From Atrina japonica (Eukaryota > Mollusca > Bivalvia > Pterioida > Pinnidae), in assembly GCA_030159075.1 (NCBI GenBank), contig BROG01000470.1:247001-311000 (forward strand): a DNA stretch of 64,000 bases, given 5' to 3'. This document shows, piece by piece, positions 54,766-64,000 of this stretch; position 1 is the stretch's first letter; each line of letters starts with the position of its first letter. The translations under genes were made by a program, and so were the position numbers. The notes under the pieces were generated by a model that saw nothing but the letters and a program-made list of their open reading frames with translations, did not search any database and had not been told where the DNA came from.

Positions 54766-57641
54766 GCCCACATTTCGAAATACGCCCGTCAGGATTAATA
54801 TACCATGTCTGTCTACAAAGGGTGTATAAAACAACGTGTACCAAATTCGAGAATCCCATTGTTTGATCTATACTTTGCTTAAACGTTTTTTATTTTTCAA
54901 TGTTGCTTTTGGCAATAGGTGTCTCCCTCTTTCCATGAGCCTTCCAAGTTTGAGAATTCATTGGTCTGTATATTGCCTAAAAGTTGTTTTTCTTTAAAGT
55001 TTGCTCATGACTTTGGCATAGATAAAAATGGCAACCATCTCTCTCCGCAAAGACTGTTTATCAAATTTGATAACCCGAGGTGTAGCAGTCCTCTAAACCT
55101 TGCCAACAAGTTATGAACAACAGTGTATCGTAATACATCCGTCTACGACGGGCATTACAAGATTGTCGGTTATGATGTTAACATAAAACGACATATAAGG
55201 ATTTCTATATATGTTATAGTGTTAAACATAAAGGCGATATATAATTATATCTATATATGTTATGGTGTTAAACATAAAGGCGATATATAATTATTTTTAT
55301 ACATATCTACAACGCTGTTGCTATAATTATGATGAATGGCGGAGGAACAGTGTGTTCGCTTTCTCTATTACCTCAAGGTCACTAGAATATATGTTATGTG
55401 AGATTTCTGTATGTATTAACTGGTCGATAACGTTGTTTAAACTAGTACAAAGAGTATTAACTGTTATATTTTATTCTATGATTAAATTTCATTTGCACCA
55501 GAATATTTGACTTTTCTGTAAAAGCTGAATTTTCGAGTTGTGACCGGTCGACAGGGGATGCTTACTCCAACATGGCACCTGATCCTGCCTCTTGGTTTCC
55601 AGAGGTCCGTGTTTGTCCATTTTTATTGGATTTGTATCTATGTCCTGGACATTCTATTGATTTATACTTTTGTATCCGAGATTTTATTATATTTGATGCA
55701 CCAAATATAAAGAACATCTTCACTGCTAACAGAAAAGTCCTCTAAGCAAACCCACAATACGATGTTATTACATAACAACCCATAAAAATATGAATGATAA
55801 TAAAAACACTAAAACATGTACATATAGTTTAATGATTATTAAATGACAAATGGCAGATTTTCAAGAAATAAAATCTATAGATGATTTTTTTTACAAACAA
55901 TGTAATAAAAAGTCACTCGCCACTCTTGCACACTATTTTACAGCTATAGTGTATTTAACATTCCCGACATTATCTGTATTTATATTTACAATCTCACATT
56001 TACTCGATCTGCTTAACAATTTTCATACACACGCGTGCAACACGGTACATTCATGACAACACACAGTAACCAGCTGTTAACTTAATGTCTATTATTTAGA
56101 ATTTGAGATTTTTTAAAAGTTGACTACCAATGTATCTATTAGAAGGATACGATTATTTACAATACAAAACTCAAATCATATCTCTATCGTCACACATTTA
56201 GCACGCAGTAGAATAATCTTTAACTCTTACAACCCCACAGGCCATAATAGACTGGCCTGAAAATGGGCCAGAAGTTGCTTACGTCAATGTAAATAATTTT
56301 GTAAGTTATATTTTAATATCGAATACTTTGTAACTCGTTTCTATTATGGATATTGAGTATAAAGCACAGGAAATCGACATTATCTGGATGTTACAAATTA
56401 TGTGTTAAACTTCAAAGACTTAGCAAAGCCTTTCCAATCCTTAAGTAACATTGAGCTCCGAATATATAATTAAATTCAAACCTGGAAAAAATCCCGACAA
56501 AGTAATAGGTGTATTTAATCACTTATTTTGTGGGGACATGAATTGCTCAATACCTTTGCTTCGAACATTTTAATGACCATCTCTAAGCTTTATGATAATA
56601 TATGGCAGTGTCCGGAGATAACTGCGAGTCCAAATACGCTTAAGGTATAGCAGTCCTTATTCAGGTGCCCCCTCTACTAAACACTAATAATCAGTTTTAT
56701 TCAGATGTAGGCACCCAACCCCCGAAAAAAAAAACCAGTTATTTAAGTTAATGAAAGCTACGCGTCTTCCATGTACATAAATAGAGAAGATGACTAGTTA
56801 TCATGAAAAAGTGTATAAACATATTGGTCTGTAGTTAACCGTTATAAAGATTCAATTACTGGTATGAAGATGTAATAGTAAAGTATTTACAAGTATAATG
56901 TACTACAAGAATTCTCGACAGAACCAGCTGTAGTTGTAGATCTTTATATTTCATTTCCCTCGGCCTCCGTGAATCATGATGAATATTCGCTTGGAAAACA
57001 AGACAAAATTTTAAATAAATATATTTAACAACACTAAATAAACTGTAAATCAAAATATTTCTTATGGTCTGTGTATTACTTTTTTGAAAATGACTTCTTT
57101 TTAAATTAAAGAATACATGTACAATACACCTCCTGTAATGTTGCGATTTGAGAAGGATAATATTATTTACATGTTGGATACGTTTACATACTTTCTTACT
57201 TGAACGCAAATGAAATGACATGGAATTATGGACAATTCTTTTAACGGCATTCTTTTAGACCACAAAATATATTTCTCAAAAATACTTACAACCACCAATA
57301 TTTGTCTATTCGTCTTTCTTACACAATACTTACATACTGTTTTCTGTACACTTCTAAGTGTCATGGTAGAAATTTACAATCATGATACAAGCAATGAAAT
57401 ATGATTACATGTACAATGTATCGTTCCGAAAGCGTGAAAGTGTTCAGTTTCATGGCCTTCTTGTATTCATTTACAAGAATTTTGGGAAATCAAATCCTTT
57501 AAAATTTGCTGTATTAGTTATTAAACATTTCCATTGACACAGGTAATCACTTGACAATGTGTAATTATTTGTAGAAAGATTGTCTGATAAAGTCGCAAGA
57601 TTTGGTAGGTACGACCGGGGCACAAGATAAACACTTTGTCA
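54766..57641. other. Intergenic, no gene seen
   Basis: A tandem duplication of about 60 bp near 55200-55295 (TTATAGTGTTAAACATAAAG + GCGATATATAATTAT). The last 0.3 kb may be the 3' UTR of the Gln/Pro-rich gene. Otherwise AT-rich with no coding evidence. Confidence 0.45.
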
Positions 57642-59701
57642 CTATGAACTTGTTGGCACATTATCTGGCATGGACTGGTCATTAGCTTGTTGTTGTTGCT
57701 GCTGCAACTGTTGCTGTAACATTTGTTGCTGAATCTGTTGCTGCTGCAATTGTTGCTCCCGAAGATGTTGCTGTTGTTGCTGTATCTGCTGAGCTGTTAT
57801 TACATGTGGACCAGAATCTGAAGACAGAGAGATATTTCCGGAAGTAAAAGATGCTGAAGATTCAGCTGAAGCTGGTAAATGTTGACTAGATTGTGCTATA
57901 CTGGTGCCCATCCCAGGGTCCGCACTAACACCAGGTGGTGCTGTTTGTTGCTCCGGAACTCCTGTTTGTGGCTGATGAGGATGAAGTTGTGCTTGACGCA
58001 TTTGATGGGGTATTTGAGACTGGGGATGAGTATCTTGAAAACCTTGGGACACAGGAACTGGAAATCTTTGACCTGGGTGCTGGATGCCTTGTGTTCCTAG
58101 AATAGGCCCACTGCCTGGACCTGCATAAGACACAGGTGGCATGCCGTGGTTAACTATGTGAGTTGCAACAGAAGTGCTTATCACATGCCCTGGATGTGGT
58201 GATCTTGTGTGGGCATGAGAAGTTTTGGACAATGGTACAAAATTTTGCTGTGTTTGCATACTGTGTGTTCCTCTTGGTGATGAAGGATGTTGAATCAAAT
58301 GACCTGGATGCGTTGGGGGTGATGGTGAAGGTGTAGTTACTCTAGGAGAACTTCTGCCCTGAGGGGAATGTGAAGGCAAGCTCCCAGGATGAGGGGACTG
58401 TCTTTCTTGAGGTTGTGAGGAAGGAGAATGACCAATTCCTTGTCTAGGTGATGTATACCCCAGACCTGGCTGTGATGGTGGTCTAGATGGGGGCTTACTT
58501 CCTCCTGGAGACCCCTGTCTTGGTGAATATCTGCCTGGCGATTGGCTAGCCTGAGAATGACTAGATTGTGCACCAACACTAGATGGTTGTCTTGGAGAAT
58601 ATCGTCCAGGGGACGGTGAAGCTTGACGAGGAGATGCTCTACCATGATGTTGAGTAGGATGAGGCATAGAAGTAGTGGGCTGAGGTGGCCCTATACCTCC
58701 AAATGGGGCAGCTTGTCTTGGTGACATTCGTCCTTGTAAAAGACCAGAATGCTGTAAACCAGGGCGCTGTGGTGGCACCATTCCTCTAGGAGACATTCTT
58801 CCTTGTAACCCCGTACCAGGTGGTATATGTGGTGCTGTGCGGTGATGTGGATGTGCAGGGATCTGCCCTTGCCCCGGATGAGATACATTGCCATGAGGCT
58901 GAGCAGCTTGACTAGATACAGGAATATGTGTGGATGCAGGGACACCTTGAGGTTGAGAGGATGGCTGTTGTGGTACCATACCAGTCTGCTGACCACTTGA
59001 CCCTAAGCCATGGTCCTGTAATCCACTAGAAGGGTAACCGACAGCCTGGCTGACCGCATCACTAGGCATAGAATGTGTTTGTGCCTGAACACCATGGGCT
59101 GAATGAGACATGCTAGTTGGCGCTATTTCTGATGTCATTGGCCTGTGTGGTAGGCTGGGCTGTTGAATCATGACATTCATGGGCAAGATGGGCTCTTCTT
59201 GCTGATAAGAATCACTTTCCTTATTTGGCTCCGCAGCCTGTTGCAGGTCTCCAGGTCTGCTTAGTGACGGGTGTTGCTGTTGCTGCATACTTTGCATACC
59301 TTGATTATGTTGCAGTTCAGTTTGCTGAATATTGCCAGCAACATTATTTTCTGTTGCCACTAGCTGGGCATTTGCTTCAGAGGTAGCAATTTGTGGTGGT
59401 GGAACTTTGCCTTGTTGCTGGGCAACTCTAGGGCTTTGTTGTTGCTCATCTTCCTGTTTCTTTCCCTCGGATGGTTTAATGCCATCAGAACTAGCACCAA
59501 TGGATGAACCAGAATCACTCCTGCTCACTTTTCCAGATGGTTTTTCACTCCCAGGTACATCCTTCTCTTGTTGAGCTCGAGTCTGACCCACCGTACTGTT
59601 CAGAATTTCCATTATTCTTTTTTCTGTCTCTGACTGCGGTGTGAAATGTATAGGTGGGCGTGGCTCTACCGGGCCCGTGTTAGCATTTGGGGCAGCTACA
59701 G
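57642..59701 (-). CDS. Last exon of a large Gln/Pro/Ser-rich protein (unidentified, probably nuclear)
   Basis: 2060-bp terminal exon, phase 1 start at acceptor TTAATTTTAG (59702), stop at 57642; 685 residues. Order: an N-terminal non-repetitive block with PPIHFTPQSETEKRIMEIL; a Ser/Glu/Gln-rich stretch; a Pro/Gly/His/Gln-rich centre with about ten Ser-Pro-Arg units (GRMSPRG, GRASPRQ, GRYSPRQ and similar); and a C-terminal polyglutamine-like region encoded by mixed CAA/CAG, ending DNVPTSS. The composition is typical of transcriptional or chromatin cofactors and such proteins are largely disordered. I do not recognise the family; the short conserved block just after the splice site is the best search bait. 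The 5' part of the gene lies upstream beyond the window. Confidence 0.85.
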
Positions 59702-60017
59702 CTAAAATTAAGAGAGAAAAAATACTGTTAACACTATCAGCCAACTGAACAGTCAAAATAAGTTTTGTCTACACCTAATATATGTTTAATACCTTTCACA
59801 AATTAAATCAATCTAAATGTATTGTCAAATTCATGACATCAAAATTGTACAATGTTAACCATGACCTCCCCATGGACATCAATTTCATGTCAATTCCCTA
59901 GAAATGACTGAAAAAAACTCATAAAATGAAAAAACATATTTCCTAGCATTACAACATATTATATAATTCCTTTAAAATCACAGGAAACATTCTTTACAGA
60001 GGTAAATGTGTACATCA

Positions 60018-60104
60018 TTAACACTTTTACCCTTAGAGACATTTAGACTGGTCTATGTCATTGATTTAAAGAAGAGTTCATTTTTACAGGGGTTGATGAG
60101 TTAA
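60018..60104. repeat. 88-bp palindromic repeat, copy 7
   Basis: TTAACACTTTTACCCTTAGA to CAGGGGTTGATGAGTTAA, opposite orientation to the IFT54 copies. Confidence 0.8.
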
Positions 60105-60410
60105 AGCTTTATTTTACATTATGTAATGATTTTTTTCTCCTCAATGTCATATAATGTCAATGTATTGTCATGTCTTTTGTCACTACAATCTGTCAATCAT
60201 TGTTTTCTTTTCAGAGCTAATGCCATGCCATGAAATTATGCATGTCATGTCATTATATGAAAGTATAGTCCATGGTGATACTACATGTATATGGCAAGGT
60301 GAAACCTTTCTATTAAGACTACCAAACTGACTGACTTAGATTGATCTGATGACTGAAGTGGTTTGCTTTGGTGTGGGTCTGGACTTATATATCATGTTTA
60401 TAAAAAAATC

Positions 60411-60496
60411 TAATGCATTCACCCCTAAACACATTTGGATTGGTGAAGGCACTGATTTATAGAAGAGTTCATTGTTTCTCAGGGGCTGATGAGTTT
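60411..60496. repeat. 88-bp palindromic repeat, copy 8
   Basis: TAATGCATTCACCCCTAAAC to CAGGGGCTGATGAGTTT. Confidence 0.8.
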
Positions 60497-60558
60497 AGTG
60501 ACTGAACAAATGTATTTATGTTCATAACTGCGAGGTGGTCTCTTAAGCGAGGTGGACT

Positions 60559-60643
60559 TTAACCCTTTCATCCCTACAGACCACAATAGATCAGTCTAAA
60601 CAACAGACAGTACCATCTAGAAATTTAGGGGTGAAAGGGTTAA
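60559..60643. repeat. Relative of the 88-bp repeat with AACCCTTT ends
   Basis: TTAACCCTTTCATCCCTACA to TTTAGGGGTGAAAGGGTTAA, same length and layout but a different central sequence (ACCACAATAGATCAGTC). It sits inside another fragment (GTGGACTT... ...GATTCCACTGTA). Confidence 0.65.
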
Positions 60644-61343
60644 GCAAGATTCCACTGTATTTGTCATATCAAGATATTCATCTTCTTTTCACATTCTTTA
60701 CTGTGACATTGATGTCTCAGCTCTAGATGGCAATGTATGCTGTCAGTGATATATTTAGCTGTCACAACGTGTTGGACCAGATTAGAATGTGTCTGTTAAG
60801 TTTCCTTCAGGAAAAATTCCGAAATTTCCAAAATAATTTTCTCCAGACTAAAAGAGGTCATTCTTAGATCAAATTTTTATTTTATACTAATGACATCAAT
60901 TATTAGTAGAATTACTGAAAGGATGAAAACTCCTTCATGGTCACTGGGGTGCATTTTATCAATTTGTTCCAAGTCTTAAGTTAACTGGCCTTAAAACAAA
61001 ACTCAAGTCTTAAGTTACATTCCTATATTTTCAAATAAGAACTTGATAATCAAATTTATGAGTAAATTTGAATGGACATTTGCCAAGCGATTTCAAAGAT
61101 GAAGTTGAAATTTATCAAAAGCTTAAGCAAAATGCTCATGCACAAGAAACATGTTGCCAGTTGGAAATGAATCGCCTGCAGTTACCTAAGTGATTCAGGT
61201 GACCTAAATACTGAGATGAGTGCATATATTAACAAAAGTTGTATATGTAGAATTGAACAGAATATTACAAGGTAATTTATATCATAACAATTCCATATAG
61301 AGAAAAAAATCTGTGTCTAATTCATTTTTTAAATTTAGTAATA

Positions 61344-61526
61344 TACAGTGAAACCTGTATATAGGGGCCACCCAAGGGACCAGAAAATATTGACCTTTAT
61401 ATGCAGGTGACCCTTATATATAGGTTCAATTTAGTTGAAGTATGCAGTCAAGGGACTTGAAAAAACTGGCCTTTATAAGCAGGTAATCCTTATATAGAGG
61501 TGGCCGCTATAGAAGGTTTTACTGTA
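61344..61526. mobile_element. 183-bp TA-flanked inverted-repeat element
   Basis: TA-CAGTGAAACCTGTATATA ... TATAGAAGGTTTTACTG-TA. Internal repeats GACCTTTATATGCAGGT and GGCCTTTATAAGCAGGT. CAGTRAAACCT ends with TA fit a pogo/mariner-like MITE. Confidence 0.7.
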
Positions 61527-62574
61527 CTAATTCTGAGAAAAAAGAAGGGTGGAAGAAAGAAAAAGAAAATACAACAATTTATCATACCAATTCTTATAAA
61601 ATAATCACTGTAAATAGAAATGGATGATTTTTTAACTCTTAGAAAGAAAACATTTAAAAAAAAATAACTTGTCAAACCCTGATGTGTAAACTGACTCATT
61701 TCATTTGTTTTCATAAGTTTTCATTCTAATTGAAAAAATAATGTTACAATAACACAACACAACACTGTGCTAGAACATGCTACACTTATCAAGAACCTTT
61801 AGTTATTTCACAACACTATCAAACATTTTAACTATCTGTATAAAATTTCTTCAAAGTCAATAATCCAGATAATTTTTTTTTTCTTCATCACTTTATTATT
61901 CGGACCTGGATTACTAAAAATTTACTAAAAATTTGTCCATAACTATTGGATCAAGTTCTGGTCTTTCTAATCACTGTTTACTAGAAATTTTAGTTCTCCC
62001 ACAGGGCTTCCTGCTAATTTTGTCCTCTCAGAATTAAGAATTATTTCTGTAGTTAAATTAAAATGAAATTAATGGATAAGGTCACTTGGTAATATCTTAC
62101 AAGAATGAAATTACATGTCATGAATATACATGTGTGATTAGGTAAATCTCACACCAGAGGCAAGCCTCGTCCCTCACAAGGACTTTCCACACTTGTTTTG
62201 GAATGGGGCCTGGGCCTTTTGTTTTAGCAACATTTTATTGAAATTTGGAAAATGCAAGAATATCTTCAAATTCACAGTCATTTGACTTCAACTGGGAAAT
62301 TTTTACTGCAAATTGTGAAAAAATCCATTTTTAGGGAGCTTTGGGAATGGTCCCTTATTTTCCAACCCTTATGCTAGGGCAGGTAATCCCACACAAGTTA
62401 ATGGTAACAGTTTGACCGATGGACAACACCATATGAAGAGTATATGAAGGTTATTGTATCACTAGCTCATGCCTTTCTTACATCAGAAAACCATATCTCA
62501 CATGGGATGCAATGGAGAAAAAGAGATGTTTTCTGTTTGGATAAGGAATTATTAATTAAACTTCAACTCTAAAT

Positions 62575-62662
62575 TTAACTCATTTGCCCCTAAACAGATT
62601 TGGACTGGTCTAAGACATTGATTTGCAAAAGAGTCCATTGTTTTTCAGGGGTTGATGAGTTA
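62575..62662. repeat. 88-bp palindromic repeat, copy 9
   Basis: TTAACTCATTTGCCCCTAAA to TTTTTCAGGGGTTGATGAGT. It lies 100 bases into the intron after the 62763 donor. Confidence 0.85.
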
Positions 62663-62762
62663 CAGTCATTAATCAAAGTTAAACCATGAATAAAATTGAC
62701 TCGATAGAGGTTCTTGAATGGAGCAGCTGTTAAGAAATGCACAATAGGTAAATCTTCATTAC

Positions 62763-62899
62763 TTTCTGCAGGTTTCTTCTTCTTTTTTCTCTTCTTTGGT
62801 TTTTGTTTCTCGCCTTCAGTATTTGCTGGAGCCATTTCAGGTGTTGTGGGAGGAAGTCCGTAACCTGGAACAGCATTTGGAATGTCAACACAAATCGGT
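62763..62899 (-). CDS. Penultimate visible exon of the Gln/Pro-rich protein gene
   Basis: Encodes IPNAVPGYGLPPTTPEMAPA, then a Lys/Arg block KPKKRKKKKKPAE that could act as a nuclear localisation signal, then donor GTAATG at 62762. The donor leaves phase 1, which the 59701 acceptor requires. The 5' boundary is uncertain: acceptors ending at 62900 (used here) or 62865 (102-bp exon) are both possible. The open frame past the donor runs into a dispersed repeat and is intronic. Confidence 0.65.
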
Positions 62900-63046
62900 C
62901 TCAACAAGATGCTTAAAAAATCTAATTATGTTTCAAAATGGCTAAATCTACTGTATCACACATTACACATCTCACTCAATCCACTTCAAATCCAGTTCCA
63001 CATAATCTGACAGGTACTCAGGTCTGAGAGATTTTCTCAACCATCC

Positions 63047-63186
63047 AAGGCCCAGCACCATAAACTTGTGAATTTACTCAAGTCTGAGAATATTCTCAAC
63101 CTGGCCTGCTCAGCCAATCAGATTTCATGATTAGCCAAAGCTAGGAATTTTTTTTTAGACTTAAGTAATTTTAAGTTTTATGGAGC
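63047..63186. repeat. CCAAT-containing foldback repeat, copy 3 (best preserved)
   Basis: CATAAACTTGTGAATTTACT + CAAGTCT pairs with AGACTTAAGTAATTTTAAGT + TTTATGG. The centre has TCAGCCAATCAGATTTCA. Confidence 0.7.
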
Positions 63187-63349
63187 CACAGCCAGACTCC
63201 AGAATTAAATGTTATTTGAGGAAAGTTAATATTTTTGAGTAAATCTATGGTTCCTACAATACATCATCAGTTTGTATTCTGTGTAACATAGTGTAATGTT
63301 TTTACGGAAACAGTTTTATTTTTATTCTTCAGTTAGGACTTTACATGTA

Positions 63350-64000
63350 CATTGGCAATGCTCTATGTTCTATTTAGTTGCTGGGAGAAATACCCATAAA
63401 TAGATCTAACATTGGCAATGCTCTACGTTTTATTTAGATGCTGGGAGAAATACCCATAAATAGATATCTAATGTTGGTAATGCTCAGTGTTTTATCTAGG
63501 TGCTGAGAAATACCCATAGATAGATATCCAACACTGGTAATGCTTGGTGTTTTATTTAGATTCTGGAAAATACCCATAGATATCAAATGTTGGTAATGCT
63601 CAGTGTTTTACTTAGGTGCTGAGAAATACCCATTAATAGATATCTAATGTTGGTAATTCTCAGTGTTTTATTTAGATGCTGAGAGAAATACCCATTAATA
63701 GATATCTAATGCTCAGTGTTTTACTTAGGTGCTGGGAAATACCCATAGGTATCTAATGTTGGTAATGCTCAGTGTTTTATTTAGATGCTGAGAGAAATAT
63801 GCATTAATAGATATCTAATGTTGGTATGCTCAGTGTTTTACATAGGTGCTGAGAGAAATACCCGTTAATAGATGTGCAATGTTTGCAATGCTCTACATTT
63901 TATTTAAATGCTGAGAGAAATACCCATAAAAAGATATCTAATGTTTGCAATGCTTATTGTTTTATTTAGGTGCTGGGAAAAACCCATAAATAGTTGTCAA
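63350..64000. repeat. About 62-bp tandem repeat running off the right edge
   Basis: Unit TTGGTAATGCTCAGTGTTTT + ATTTAGATGCTGAGAGAAAT + ACCCATTAATAGATATCTAATG. About ten units of variable length. Confidence 0.92.

Larger units (their letters stand above)
59702..62762 (-). other. Intron of the Gln/Pro-rich gene, filled with small MITE-like repeats
   Basis: No coding seen. It contains three or four copies of the 85-88 bp palindromic repeat (60018, 60411, 60559, 62575) and a TA-flanked inverted-repeat element (61344-61526). Confidence 0.6.

Noticed and set aside
57879..59574. Several 70-100 residue frames overlapping the Gln-rich exon
   Set aside because: Shadows in other frames of a biased-composition exon.

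Overview
The window is AT-rich, intron-rich metazoan DNA. It carries animal-only architecture (a ciliary IFT gene split into at least 15 exons, with strict GT-AG introns), tRNA-derived SINEs, several foldback (MITE-like) families and decayed non-LTR retrotransposons. The SINE 3' tail (a motif around ACTGAAAAATTGTTGA next to a GTGGC(G)TTAAA/GCGTAAAA end) and the repeat style suggest a bivalve or other mollusc. That assignment is an inference. No bacterial, plasmid, phage or CRISPR feature was seen.

Layout. 1-9.6 kb is gene-poor, with a 21-bp minisatellite, a foldback element flanked by (TA)n, a 30-bp minisatellite and MITE-like repeats. 38.4 kb down to 9.6 kb on the minus strand is one gene of at least 15 coding exons, recognised as IFT54/TRAF3IP1 (intraflagellar transport complex B). 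All exon phases join without a break to give a 543-residue protein. A 753-bp open, phase-0/phase-0 segment inside intron 6 (26.7-27.5 kb) is either an extra exon or a nested single-exon gene. 38.4-40.0 kb is a head-to-head promoter interval. 40.0-49.2 kb on the plus strand is DNAJC9 (J-domain co-chaperone, 5 coding exons, 255 residues). 50.6-52.8 kb is a graveyard of minus-strand non-LTR retrotransposon sequence with a SINE fragment nested in it. 53-57.6 kb is repeat-rich with no gene seen. 57.6-62.9 kb on the minus strand holds the last two visible exons of a large Gln/Pro/Ser-rich, probably nuclear protein that I could not name; its 5' part lies beyond the window. 63.0-64.0 kb is a MITE and a tandem array running off the edge.

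The two identified genes are not functionally linked in any way the sequence shows. They are only divergent neighbours about 1.6 kb apart. The most unusual pattern is that long minisatellites sit immediately intronic of real 5' splice sites in IFT54. In two introns the repeat unit resembles the exon end plus donor, so arrays of decoy splice sites lie beside the true ones.
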